A stretch of DNA of 64,000 bases from Actinomycetes bacterium (GTDB lineage Bacteria; Actinomycetota; Actinomycetes; Mycobacteriales; Mycobacteriaceae): positions 1 through 64,000 of the forward strand of contig JAKOYE010000204.1 of NCBI GenBank assembly GCA_029780675.1, in the 5' to 3' direction. How positions within the stretch are numbered: position 1 is the stretch's first letter; every line of letters starts with the position of its first letter. The position numbers and the translations under genes were made by a program. Below, piece by piece: positions 44,043 through 53,171 of the stretch. Below the pieces are notes generated by a model, which ran no database searches, was not told the origin of the DNA, and worked only from the letters and a program-made list of their open reading frames with translations.

Positions 44043-44747
44043 GTGACGCAGTCCTCGCTCACCCTCGGATACGTTCCCGGCGCAACGCCGGCGAGGTGGG
44101 CGCGGACCTGGTCGGACCGCCACCCCGGCATAGCTCTGCGGCTGCACCTGGTCACCGCGGCAGAAGCGCCCGCCGACGTTCGGGACGGCAGGGTCGATGT
44201 CGCGCTTGTTCGACTACCGGCCGATACCGCCGGGCTGGCTGTGATCCCGCTCTACGAGGAGACGATGGTGGCGGTCGTGCCGACCGGCCACCTGCTGTCC
44301 GCGGCCGACGAGATCGCCTCCTCGGACCTCGCCGATGAGCCGATCCTGGTGCCCCGGGACGACGTCATCGAATGGTCGGACCGGCCTGGAACGCTCGTCG
44401 ATCACCGCCCTGAAACAACCGCGGATGCAATAGAACTCGCCGCCGCAGGGATGGGCGTGCTCATCGTCCCGCAGTCGCTGGCGCGACTGCACCATCGGCG
44501 GGACCTCACGTATCGCCCGATCGTCGACGCGCCGGCGTGCCCGGTGGCGCTGGCATTCCCCGAAGGGTCGCCGTCGGCTCTCGTCGAGGAGTTCATCGGG
44601 ATCGTTAGGGGCCGCAGATCGGGTTCCTCGCGGGGCCGGAATCAGCCCGCGCCGAAGCGGACCGCGCGGGAAAAGACGTTGGCCAAGCAGGCTGCCCGCG
44701 CCACTGCCGGGAAGGTCGCCCGCAAGTCGCGGCGCGGTAGCCGCTGA
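44043..44747 (+). CDS. LysR-type effector domain without HTH, basic tail
   Basis: The 234-aa product aligns with the effector (substrate-binding) domain of LysR regulators: TLGYVPGATPARWARTW, DVRDGRVDVALVRLPAD and AAGMGVLIVPQSLARL. The N-terminal winged helix is missing. Instead the C-terminus (about 195-234) is strongly basic (RRSGSSRGRN...KRTAREKTLAKQAARATAGKVARKSRRGSR). The tail could bind DNA or RNA non-specifically. The direction and divergent DUF5997 suggest paired function, which is inferred. Confidence 0.8.
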   Translation: MTQSSLTLGYVPGATPARWARTWSDRHPGIALRLHLVTAAEAPADVRDGRVDVALVRLPADTAGLAVIPLYEETMVAVVPTGHLLSAADEIASSDLADEPILVPRDDVIEWSDRPGTLVDHRPETTADAIELAAAGMGVLIVPQSLARLHHRRDLTYRPIVDAPACPVALAFPEGSPSALVEEFIGIVRGRRSGSSRGRNQPAPKRTAREKTLAKQAARATAGKVARKSRRGSR

Positions 44748-45038
44748 TACGCGGCCGCTGCCGAGGAACGCGCGGTGTTGGTTGTTCGGCCGTGTCGTGC
44801 GTCAGTCACTCGGCACTCCGCGGGCGATCCTGGCGATCCGCGCGCATCGGTGCGTCGACGACACTGCCGCCACTGCCACGGCACGGCCGCACACCATTCA
44901 CGACTTCTGCGGATTGCTGGCTGAACTCTTCGAGATGTGTTGGCCCGCAAAGGGTTCACCGACAGCAAGCCTACGATTCGCTGTCGATGACGATGCGTCG
45001 TAGGTCTGGGCCCGCTAAACGGGCCGCGACCCCTTGGA
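44748..45038. other. Non-coding gap before the iron-box operon
   Basis: No supported gene lies here; the 73-aa track ORF at 44782 lacks a ribosome site and a recognisable fold. CCTACGA (44970 area) pairs with TCGTAGG near 44997, and GGCCCG-ctaaa-CGGGCC near 45010 forms a second small hairpin, either of which could terminate the LysR-domain gene. The rest appears to be leader sequence for the operon. Confidence 0.45.
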
Positions 45039-45057
45039 TAAGGCAAGGCTTGCCTAA
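45039..45057. promoter_or_regulatory. IdeR/DtxR-like iron box
   Basis: TAAGGCAAGGCTTGCCTAA agrees with the IdeR consensus TTAGGTTAGGCTAACCTAA at 14 of 19 positions and is a near-perfect palindrome. It lies 57 nt ahead of the first gene of the operon, in the position expected of an iron-dependent repressor site. Confidence 0.75.
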
Positions 45058-45114
45058 AGAAAGCCAACCTCGTACATTGCTCGGAACGGTTTCCGGACGA
45101 GTGGAGGGGCGGTC

Positions 45115-45621
45115 ATGATGCGATGGCGTTGCGGTGCCGCCGCGGCGTGGCGCGTGGCGGCGATGGTGCTGGTGATGGCCGCGGTGATGCCGGTTCCGGG
45201 TGCAGCCGCCGATTCGGAGGGCCAAGCCGATCCAATGGTCCCGGAGGAGTTCGCGATCACCTCCGAGGTGCCGACGCTGGCCGAACTCGACGCGCAGATC
45301 CGGCTACTGGTGGGAACCTCCGCGCCGGACTGGGCCAAGGCCGCGCAGTTGGAAGGCGGAGACCGCGCCGTTGTCGTGCCTAAGATGATCTACCGCGCCG
45401 GGTTCTTCCGCTCGCCCAAGGGTTTCAGCACGGTGACCGGTCCGGAGACGCACGAGGTCGGTCGACACACCGCCGTCATCAACGCCAGCCGCCAGGGCGC
45501 GCCCACCATTCAGATCGTCGCCGAATGGCGACGTATCGATGGCCGATGGAAGCTGGCGAGCAAGTCGCTGTGCAACGGCATCGCGACGGTCGGCCTGCCG
45601 ATTCCCTGCAACTTCCAATGA
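45115..45621 (+). CDS. MTB12-like secreted protein, iron-box operon gene 1
   Basis: ATG at 45115 (or 45118) follows GTGGAGGGG. The 168-aa product has a signal peptide ending near PGAAADSEG. The mature part resembles the fold of MTB12/CFP2 (Rv2376c): PTLAELDAQIRLLVG..., a beta-rich body (GRHTAVINASRQGAPTIQIVAEWRRIDGRWKL) and two C-terminal Cys. MTB12-type proteins have a NTF2-like fold and unknown function. It overlaps the ABC ATPase start in ATGA, so it is coupled to the transporter. Confidence 0.72.
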   Translation: MMRWRCGAAAAWRVAAMVLVMAAVMPVPGAAADSEGQADPMVPEEFAITSEVPTLAELDAQIRLLVGTSAPDWAKAAQLEGGDRAVVVPKMIYRAGFFRSPKGFSTVTGPETHEVGRHTAVINASRQGAPTIQIVAEWRRIDGRWKLASKSLCNGIATVGLPIPCNFQ

Positions 45622-46319
45622 TCGAAACCCACTCTCTGATCAAGTCTTTCGGTGCCAAGCGAGCGCTCGACGATGTCACGGTCACCCTGCCGGCCGGTAC
45701 GGTGACCGCGCTGCTGGGACTCAACGGCGCAGGAAAGACCACTCTGCTGCGGCTGATCGCGGGACTGGACCGGCCGGACGGCGGCACGGTCACCGTGTGC
45801 GGCCGGACGCCGTTCGGTGACCCGAGGCTCGTAGGCGCACATCTCGGCCCCGATGCACTGGATCCACGGCACACAGTCACTCGGCACCTCCGCTGGTTGG
45901 CGGCGCTGGCCGGCGTCAACGGCACCCGAGTCGGACAGGTGCTGGAGGAGACCGGTCTGTCCTCCCAGCGCCGCGACCGGATCGCCACGCTGTCCCTGGG
46001 GGCCCGACAGCGCCTCGCCGTGGCGGGGGTGCTGCTGTGCCGGCCGCGGGCGGTGCTCTTCGACGAGCCGCTCAACGGGCTCGATGTGCCGGGGATCGTG
46101 TGGTTCCGCGGACTTCTCCGCCAGCTTGCCGACGCCGGCTGCGCCGTCGTGGTGGCGACCCACCTGCTGGCCGAGGTCGTGCTCTCCGCCGATCGTGTCG
46201 TGCTTCTCGCCGACGGGCGACTGCACCTCGACGGATCCTTGAACGAGATGCTCCCGGTCGGTGCCGAGTCCCGCGACTGGCTGGAGTCCAGGCTGCTCGA
46301 TCGCGTGGTGTGCGCGTGA
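45618..46319 (+). CDS. ABC transporter ATPase, iron-box operon gene 2
   Basis: ATG at 45618 overlaps the previous stop by 4 nt. The 233-aa product has Walker A GLNGAGKTT, signature LSLGARQRLAVAG and Walker B AVLFDEPLNGLD, with the switch His in VVATHLL. It is of the ABC-2 exporter type. The partner permease overlaps it by 4 nt. Confidence 0.9.
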   Translation: MIETHSLIKSFGAKRALDDVTVTLPAGTVTALLGLNGAGKTTLLRLIAGLDRPDGGTVTVCGRTPFGDPRLVGAHLGPDALDPRHTVTRHLRWLAALAGVNGTRVGQVLEETGLSSQRRDRIATLSLGARQRLAVAGVLLCRPRAVLFDEPLNGLDVPGIVWFRGLLRQLADAGCAVVVATHLLAEVVLSADRVVLLADGRLHLDGSLNEMLPVGAESRDWLESRLLDRVVCA

Positions 46320-47098
46320 GCATGGCCCACGTCGCGCGGGGTGTCCGCGCTGAGATCGTCCGGACTGGGGGCCGCAGTCGGCTCTGGACCGTGCTGATGC
46401 CCGCGGCTATCGCCGCGCCGCTGGCCATCACCTTTGCGATCGCGCTGGCGGCCGAAGTGTTTGCGCGTGTTCCTGGCCAGCTCTCGGTGTTGCAGGTGCC
46501 GACCTCCAACGCGGCCTACTGGGTCGTCACCGTCACCACCGTCGTGGTGGCGATCGCGGCCGCGGACGGTCAGGCCTCGGAAAACCGCTATCGGACAGGT
46601 GAATACGTCCGAATCGCGGTTGGTCGCCAATGGTCCGTGCTTGTTGGACGCTGGCTGTTCTACGGCGTGACGGGTTCGCTGGTGGCCGTCGCGACGCTTC
46701 TTGTCGTACTCATCGCTCTGCCCATGCTGTCGCCACATGTGTACGGAACGGTCTCGGCTACCGACCCGGTCGGGCTGCGTTTGCTGTGGACGGTTCCGCT
46801 GATCAGCTTCTTCGCCGCGGGCGCGGGGGTCGGGGTCGGCGCGTTCGTCGGATCCCCGCTCGGTGCCGCGGCCGTGGTCCTGGGGTGGGTCTACGTATTC
46901 GAGGCTGCAGCCGGCTACTTGCCCAATGGCGCTTTCCTGCAACGCTTCATGCCGGTTCTCAACGCGGTTTTCGGCGCCGGCCAGGACGCCGTTCTGACGC
47001 CTCCATGGGGGCAGGACGCCGCCTTGCTCTATGTGTGTGCACTGTCCACGGCGATCTTCGGGGTCGCCGCCGTCGAAAGGACCATCCGTTATGGCTAA
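46316..47098 (+). CDS. ABC-2-type membrane permease, iron-box operon gene 3
   Basis: GTG at 46316 overlaps the ATPase stop; the track start at 46037 is inside it. The 260-aa product has about six hydrophobic segments (MPAAIAAPLAITFAIALAA, WVVTVTTVVVAIAAA, LVAVATLLVVLIALPM, VPLISFFAAGAGVGVGAF, AAVVLGWVYVFEAAAGYL, LLYVCALSTAIFGVAA). Together with the ATPase it forms a likely exporter. Substrate unknown. Confidence 0.8.
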   Translation: MSMAHVARGVRAEIVRTGGRSRLWTVLMPAAIAAPLAITFAIALAAEVFARVPGQLSVLQVPTSNAAYWVVTVTTVVVAIAAADGQASENRYRTGEYVRIAVGRQWSVLVGRWLFYGVTGSLVAVATLLVVLIALPMLSPHVYGTVSATDPVGLRLLWTVPLISFFAAGAGVGVGAFVGSPLGAAAVVLGWVYVFEAAAGYLPNGAFLQRFMPVLNAVFGAGQDAVLTPPWGQDAALLYVCALSTAIFGVAAVERTIRYG

Positions 47099-47897
47099 CT
47101 CGCCTCTGCCACTCGCAGAGCGGTCGGACGCCGATCTTCCCGGGCACTGGCTGCTTGCTCGCCTCGGGAAGCGGGTGCTGCGTCCAGGAGGTCTCGAACT
47201 GACCAGCCGACTGCTCGCCGCGGCCCGGATCGGCGGCTGCGACGTCGTCGAACTCGGACCCGGCCTGGGCCGGACGGCTGCCGATATCATCGTTCAGCGG
47301 CCCTGCTCCTACGTCGGAGTGGACGACACCGCCGCGGCGACCGAGAACGTCCGCGCCATCGTCGCGCCTGTGGACGGCTCGGTGGTTGTCGCCGACGCGG
47401 CGTGCACCGGGTTGCCAGAGGGCAGCGCCGACGTCGTCGTCGGCGAGGCGATGCTGACGATGCAGGGCGACAAGGCCAAGCGCGCCATCGTCGCCGAAGC
47501 GTTCCGGGTGCTGAGGCCGGGCGGCCGCTACGCCATTCACGAACTCGGCCTGACCCCCGACGAACTGCCCCAACAGATCAAGGACGACATCCGGCGGGAG
47601 ATGTCGCGGGCCATCAAAGTCAACGCCCGTCCGCTGACCACCGCCGAATGGACCGGGCTTCTGACCGAGGCGGGCTTCCAGGTCGAGACCGTTCATCACG
47701 CCCCGATGGCGCTTCTCAATCCTGCCCGGGTGCTGGCCGACGAGGGACTCTTCGGTGCGCTGCGCATCGTCGGAAACATGATCCGTCGTCCCGACGCACG
47801 CCGCCGGGTCCTGGGAATGCGCAGCACCTTCCAGCGGTACCGCCGCTCGCTGACCGCGGTCGCGGTGGTCGGTGTCGTGCCGGGCGGCAGGGCATGA
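47091..47897 (+). CDS. SAM-dependent methyltransferase, iron-box operon gene 4
   Basis: ATG at 47091 overlaps the permease by 8 nt. The 268-aa product has a class I SAM motif VVELGPGLGRTAADI, with motif GYVGVDDT and a later FRVLRPGGRYAIHELGL. No signal peptide. The substrate is unknown; it may modify the exported compound. Followed by a cupin at 75 nt. Confidence 0.85.
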   Translation: MANSPLPLAERSDADLPGHWLLARLGKRVLRPGGLELTSRLLAAARIGGCDVVELGPGLGRTAADIIVQRPCSYVGVDDTAAATENVRAIVAPVDGSVVVADAACTGLPEGSADVVVGEAMLTMQGDKAKRAIVAEAFRVLRPGGRYAIHELGLTPDELPQQIKDDIRREMSRAIKVNARPLTTAEWTGLLTEAGFQVETVHHAPMALLNPARVLADEGLFGALRIVGNMIRRPDARRRVLGMRSTFQRYRRSLTAVAVVGVVPGGRA

Positions 47898-47972
47898 TTC
47901 ACGAAGTGATCGAGCCGAATGCGGGGTCGGTTGACTCTTCGTGCGACCGGAGTTGATCACCACGAGGAAAGG

Positions 47973-48314
47973 ATGGCGACCGTGGACGCATTCTCGTTGC
48001 GGAGAGTGGGGGACGAACAACTCGACGCCGCGCGGGCGGCGCGTGCGGGGCGGGCCGCACACACCGTGTTCGGTGGGCAGGATCGAGCGCTGCGACAGAC
48101 CGTTCTCGCGCTCGCCGCGGGACACCGTCTCGATGACCACCAAAGCCCTGGGGAGGCAACACTTCTGGTGTTGCGAGGCAAGGTGCAGATCGGGACGGCG
48201 ACACACACCGTCGACGGAGCGGAAGGTGACTTCCTGGTGATCCCGGATGAGGTCCATAACCTGGTGGCACTGGAGGATTCCGCCGTTTTGCTTACCGTGG
48301 TCGCCCGCCGCTGA
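47973..48314 (+). CDS. Small cupin-domain protein, iron-box operon gene 5
   Basis: ATG at 47973 follows GAGGAAAG. The 113-aa single-domain cupin has LAAGHRLDDHQSPGEATLLVLRGKVQIG and a second motif GDFLVIPDEVHNL. His residues at both motifs (DDHQ, EVH) could bind a metal. Family members range from small oxygenases to sensors. Its place behind the methyltransferase suggests the same pathway. Confidence 0.85.
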   Translation: MATVDAFSLRRVGDEQLDAARAARAGRAAHTVFGGQDRALRQTVLALAAGHRLDDHQSPGEATLLVLRGKVQIGTATHTVDGAEGDFLVIPDEVHNLVALEDSAVLLTVVARR

Positions 48315-48318
48315 TACA

Positions 48319-48374
48319 CGACAGTAACGCCATGGCGGTCGTGTGCGAGATCTGCCGCCCTGGCGTTACCGTCG
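48319..48374. repeat. Long imperfect hairpin between convergent genes
   Basis: Arms CGACAGTAACGCCATGGCGG (48319-48338) and its partner at 48355-48374 pair at 18 of 20 positions, with a 16-nt loop. It starts 4 nt after the cupin stop and lies before the convergent reductase. No U-tract. Similar in size and position to the hairpin at 8028. Candidate bidirectional terminator. Confidence 0.7.
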
Positions 48375-48481
48375 GGAGCGCTCTGATCGGCGGGGCCGGG
48401 TCATACCGGATGTAACGGCGCAACTCGGGGCATGAACGCACCCGACTCCGATTGCGATCCGCGCTGTCCGGGACCCCGGAC

Positions 48482-49660
48482 CTAGGTGTGAGAGGGGCTC
48501 TGCGCCTTCTTGTACAGCGACTTCAGCAGCAGATCCCGGAAAGTGTGGTTCTCCAGCAACTTCAGTCCGGCTCCGGCCACCTTGGGGTAACCGGCCAGCT
48601 TGTTGAAGAAGCGGCCGCGACGGTATTCGCGACCCCACGCGGCTTCCATCCGCAGCTGGTAGTTGGTGAAGTCGTCGGGACCACCGTTCTCCAGTGCGGC
48701 CATGGCGCACTCACCGGCGGCAAGCCCGGATTCCAGCGCCTTGGAGATGCCCGCGCCCGACGCCGGCTTTCCCGCCCCCAGCGAATCACCGACGAACAGC
48801 ACCCCGGGACGCCACGGCGGCCAGGCGGTGAAGCCCATCGGCAGCCGCCAGGCCCGAACCGTCTTGTTCTTCTTCAGTTCCTCCACGGACGGCAGTTCCC
48901 ACTCCCGCGGGAGGCTGTTGAGGAACTCCCCGAAGAAGTGCGTGGCGTTGATGGCCTGCCAGTTCTTGTAACTGTTGACGTATCCCAGGCCGATGTTGAA
49001 CCGGCCGTCGCCCATCGGGAAGATCCAGCCGTAGCCGGGCAGTTGATCGCCCTGGAACAACAGCTTGAGGTAGATCTCGAAGCGGTCCGAGTCGGGTCGG
49101 TTGGCCGACATCTCCGAGCGGATCGCAATGGCCGAGTAGCCGTTGTAATCGGAGTCGATCTTGAGCGCCCGTTTGATGGGGGAGTAGGCGCCGTCGGCGG
49201 CGATCACCGCGTCACCGGAGACCTTCTCACCGCTCTTGAGCACCACACCGACCACCCGGCCGCGCTCGTCGAGGTCCGGACCGGCCACCTCGCAGCCCTG
49301 GCGCACCACCGCGCCGGCCGACTCGGCGTGCTTGAGCAGCATGGTGTCCAGTTCAGTGCGGCTGGCGGTGTGGCCGTGGTCGGGCATTCCGGGCCGCTTC
49401 GGGAACGACAGCTCCCACTCCGAAGGGCTGTACACGGTGACCCCGTTGATCCGGTGGAACTGCGACACCTCGTGGGCCAGACCCATTTTCTGTAGGTAGC
49501 TGACCGCGCGGGCGGTCAGTCCGTCACCGCAGGGCTTGTCCCGCGGGAAGACGGCTTTGTCGAGCACCACCACCTTGGCGCCGGTCTGGGCGGCCTGCCA
49601 GGCCGCCGCGGCGCCGGACGGTCCGCCGCCGGCGATCACCAGGTCGAAATGCTCCGTCAC
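48482..49660 (-). CDS. Geranylgeranyl-reductase-family FAD oxidoreductase
   Basis: The 392-aa product has the FAD motif GGGPSGAAAAWQAA, PCGDGLTARAVSYL, and GDSLGAGKPASGAGISKALESG. These are hallmarks of the GGR family of flavoproteins that saturate isoprenoid chains; MenJ (Rv0561c) is the mycobacterial example acting on menaquinone. This copy could act on menaquinone or another polyprenyl lipid. It is divergent from TetR (49700) with overlapping starts in the track. Confidence 0.87.
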   Translation of the reverse strand: MTEHFDLVIAGGGPSGAAAAWQAAQTGAKVVVLDKAVFPRDKPCGDGLTARAVSYLQKMGLAHEVSQFHRINGVTVYSPSEWELSFPKRPGMPDHGHTASRTELDTMLLKHAESAGAVVRQGCEVAGPDLDERGRVVGVVLKSGEKVSGDAVIAADGAYSPIKRALKIDSDYNGYSAIAIRSEMSANRPDSDRFEIYLKLLFQGDQLPGYGWIFPMGDGRFNIGLGYVNSYKNWQAINATHFFGEFLNSLPREWELPSVEELKKNKTVRAWRLPMGFTAWPPWRPGVLFVGDSLGAGKPASGAGISKALESGLAAGECAMAALENGGPDDFTNYQLRMEAAWGREYRRGRFFNKLAGYPKVAGAGLKLLENHTFRDLLLKSLYKKAQSPSHT

Positions 49661-49699
49661 AGTCCTTGGCCCGCTCTTGTTACTGGTCAGTTCGGGTCG

Positions 49700-50443
49700 A
49701 TGCTAGTCGACGGCGGTACAGTTCTGCTCGTGCGCGGACTGGGGAACAAGGTCGACGCGCGCAGTTCCCGGTGGCGCGAGCACCGCAAGAAAGTCCGGGC
49801 CGAGATCGTCGACGCCGCGTTCCGGGCTATCGACCGGTGCGGCCCGGGGGTGAGCCTGCAGGAGATCGCCGCCGAGGCCGGGACCGCCAAGCCCAAGATC
49901 TACCGGCACTTCCACGACAAGGCCGACCTGTTCGGCGCGATCGGCAAGCGACTGCGCGAGATGCTCGTGGCGGCCATTTTCCCCACCATCGACTTCGCCG
50001 CCGACCCCACCCGCGAGGTGGTGCGCCGCACCGTGGCCGAGTACGTCGCCCTGGTCGAACAGCATCCCAACGTGCTGCGTCTGATCCTGGCCGGGCGGTT
50101 CCCCGAACCCTCCGAATCCAGCACCCGGGCGCTCAACGAGGGCAGGGAGATCACCATGGCGATCGCCCAGATGATCAACAACGAACTGCGCGATATGCAG
50201 CTCCAACCGGCCGCACTGGAGTTGGCGGCGGCGGCGACGTTCGGTTCGGCCGCCTCGGCCACCGACTGGTGGCTCGGGCCCGATCCCGACTGCCCGCGGC
50301 GGATGCCGGCCGCGGAGTTCGTCACGCACCTGACCACCATCATGTTGGGCACCATCAACGGCACCGCGGACGTTCTCGGCATCGACCTGGACCCCGACCT
50401 GCCGATCGGTCGTGCCGTGCCGCGACGCGACGCGGCCGATTGA
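49700..50443 (+). CDS. TetR-family regulator (Rv3050c-like)
   Basis: The start is uncertain: ATG at 49700 is used, GTG at 49730 is equally possible, and the track start at 49649 overlaps the divergent gene. The product (about 247 aa) has an HTH SLQEIAAEAGTAKPKIYRHFHDKADLF and a long ligand domain ending PDLPIGRAVPRRDA. Position between the nrdE and nrdF2 segments matches Rv3050c. Target not known. Confidence 0.85.
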   Translation: MLVDGGTVLLVRGLGNKVDARSSRWREHRKKVRAEIVDAAFRAIDRCGPGVSLQEIAAEAGTAKPKIYRHFHDKADLFGAIGKRLREMLVAAIFPTIDFAADPTREVVRRTVAEYVALVEQHPNVLRLILAGRFPEPSESSTRALNEGREITMAIAQMINNELRDMQLQPAALELAAAATFGSAASATDWWLGPDPDCPRRMPAAEFVTHLTTIMLGTINGTADVLGIDLDPDLPIGRAVPRRDAAD

Positions 50444-50479
50444 CGCGTGCCGGGTCGACGACACGCCGCGACACGCCAG

Positions 50480-51562
<1,083 letters not shown>

Positions 51563-51626
51563 CGATCTCCGATGAACGGCTGGTGAATTCGCTGCACCAT
51601 GGCCGCCGAACCGACAGACTGATGCC

Positions 51627-51971
51627 ATGACTGAGAAGTCTCTCGTCCGTTCCGTCCTCGACTGGCTCCGTGCCGGCTATCCCGGTGGGGTCCCCGGACC
51701 CGACCGGGTGCCGTTGCTGGCACTGCTGCGCGACACCCCGCTGACTGAGGAACAGATCAAAGAGGTGGTTCGCGAGATCACGGCGCACAAGGACGAGGTA
51801 TTGGCGGACGGCGTCCTCGACCGCGACGAGATCGAGAAGTTCATCGAGGGCGTGGCCCACCACGACGGCGGCCCGGAGAACGTCAAGCGGGTCGCCGACC
51901 TCCTGGCAGCCGCCGGGTGGACGCTGTCGCCCGCGCTGGAGGCCGCCGACGAGAAGATCGCCGAGGAATAG
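51627..51971 (+). CDS. DUF3349 protein (Rv3046c-like)
   Basis: The 114-aa helical acidic product has WLRAGYPGGVPGPDRVPLLALLRD, the DUF3349 signature. This is a small mycobacterial family of unknown function, found at the same place in M. tuberculosis (Rv3046c). No signal peptide. It is followed by a 34-nt duplication that belongs to adhC. Confidence 0.85.
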   Translation: MTEKSLVRSVLDWLRAGYPGGVPGPDRVPLLALLRDTPLTEEQIKEVVREITAHKDEVLADGVLDRDEIEKFIEGVAHHDGGPENVKRVADLLAAAGWTLSPALEAADEKIAEE

Positions 51972-51980
51972 CGGGCCCCC

Positions 51981-52076
51981 GCGCGCCGCTTACGCGTCGC
52001 GCAGGGACTCGGTAGCTTGTTCGGTTTCGATCCCTCGTTCCTGCGCGCCGCTTACGCGTCGCGCAGGGACTCGGTA
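51981..52076. repeat. Duplicated 34-nt 3' end of adhC, each with a hairpin
   Basis: A 34-nt block occurs at 51981-52014 and 52043-52076, identical and offset by 62 nt. The second copy contains the adhC stop and last codons. Each contains the arms CTGCGCG...CGCGCAG (the first slightly shortened) that can form a hairpin. It may be a duplicated terminator. Confidence 0.75.
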
Positions 52077-53104
52077 TCGATCACAAACCGGTACCGGACG
52101 TCGCTGGCCACCACCCGCTCGTAGGCCTCGTTGATGTAGTCGGGCGCGATCACCTCGATCTCCGGTGTCACATCGTGCTCGGCGCAGAAGTCGAGCATCT
52201 CCTGGGTCTCCGGGATGCCGCCGATGGCCGAGCCCGTGATGCTGCGCCGCATCCCCATCAGCGCGAACGACGGCACCACCAGCGGGTTCTCCGGTAGGCC
52301 GAGCTCCACGAACACCCCGTCGAGGTCGAGCATGCCCAGGAAGCGGCCGAGGTCCAGATCCGCGGAAACGGTGTTGAGGATCAGGTCGAAGGAGTTCCGC
52401 AACTTCTTGAAGGTGTCGCGTTCACTGGTGGCGTAGTAGTGCTTGGCCCCCAACCGCAGTCCGTCTTCCATCTTCTTGAGCGACTGCGACAGGACCGTCA
52501 CCTCGGCGCCCATCGCCGCGCCCAGCTTGACCGCCATGTGGCCCAACCCACCCAGGCCGATCACCGCGACCCGGGTGCCGGGCCCGGCCTTCCAGTGCCG
52601 AAGTGGGGAGTAGGTGGTGATCCCGGCGCACAGCAGTGGGGCGGCGGCATCCAGTCCCAGGCTGTCGGGAACCCGCAGCACATAGTTCTCGTCCACCACG
52701 ATGCTGCCGCTGTAGCCGCCGTAGGTCGGCATCCCATCGCGGCCGACGGCGTTGTAGGTGCCGGTCATCCCGCCGCCGGTGCAGTACTGCTGCAGGCCCG
52801 CGCCGCAGTTGGCGCAGTTCCGGCAGGAGTCGACGAAGCAACCCACCCCCACCCGGTCGCCCACCGCGAATCGGGTCACATCGGAACCGACCTCGGTCAC
52901 CACGCCGGCGATCTCGTGCCCGGGCACCACCGGGTAGCGCGGCTGGCCCCATTCCGCGCGGACGGTGTGGATGTCGGAATGGCAGATCCCGGCGAAGTGA
53001 ATGTCGAAACGGACATCATGCGAACCGACCTCGCGACGGGTGATCGTGGTCGGGGTCAGCGGGGCGGTGGCCGAGGTGGCGGCATAGGCGGCGACGGTTG
53101 TCAT
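52052..53104 (-). CDS. adhC: NADP-dependent zinc alcohol dehydrogenase AdhC
   Basis: The 350-aa medium-chain product has [27 protein letters not shown], the structural zinc motif [15 protein letters not shown] and [13 protein letters not shown]. It is the cinnamyl-alcohol type, close to Rv3045 AdhC (346 aa). It oxidises or reduces aldehydes, often aromatic or lipid-derived. Convergent with the DUF3349 gene; divergent from the beta-lactamase-like gene. Confidence 0.94.
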   Translation of the reverse strand: MTTVAAYAATSATAPLTPTTITRREVGSHDVRFDIHFAGICHSDIHTVRAEWGQPRYPVVPGHEIAGVVTEVGSDVTRFAVGDRVGVGCFVDSCRNCANCGAGLQQYCTGGGMTGTYNAVGRDGMPTYGGYSGSIVVDENYVLRVPDSLGLDAAAPLLCAGITTYSPLRHWKAGPGTRVAVIGLGGLGHMAVKLGAAMGAEVTVLSQSLKKMEDGLRLGAKHYYATSERDTFKKLRNSFDLILNTVSADLDLGRFLGMLDLDGVFVELGLPENPLVVPSFALMGMRRSITGSAIGGIPETQEMLDFCAEHDVTPEIEVIAPDYINEAYERVVASDVRYRFVIDTESLRDA

Positions 53105-53171
53105 ACCTCCGACAGTAGGCGGTTGCCGATGACGGGCCTGCGGGGATCACCGGAGCACTACCATTCCGCCC

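Noticed and set aside
44782-45003. 73-aa ORF in the gap before the iron-box operon
   Set aside because: No ribosome site and no similarity to a known family; treated as leader sequence.
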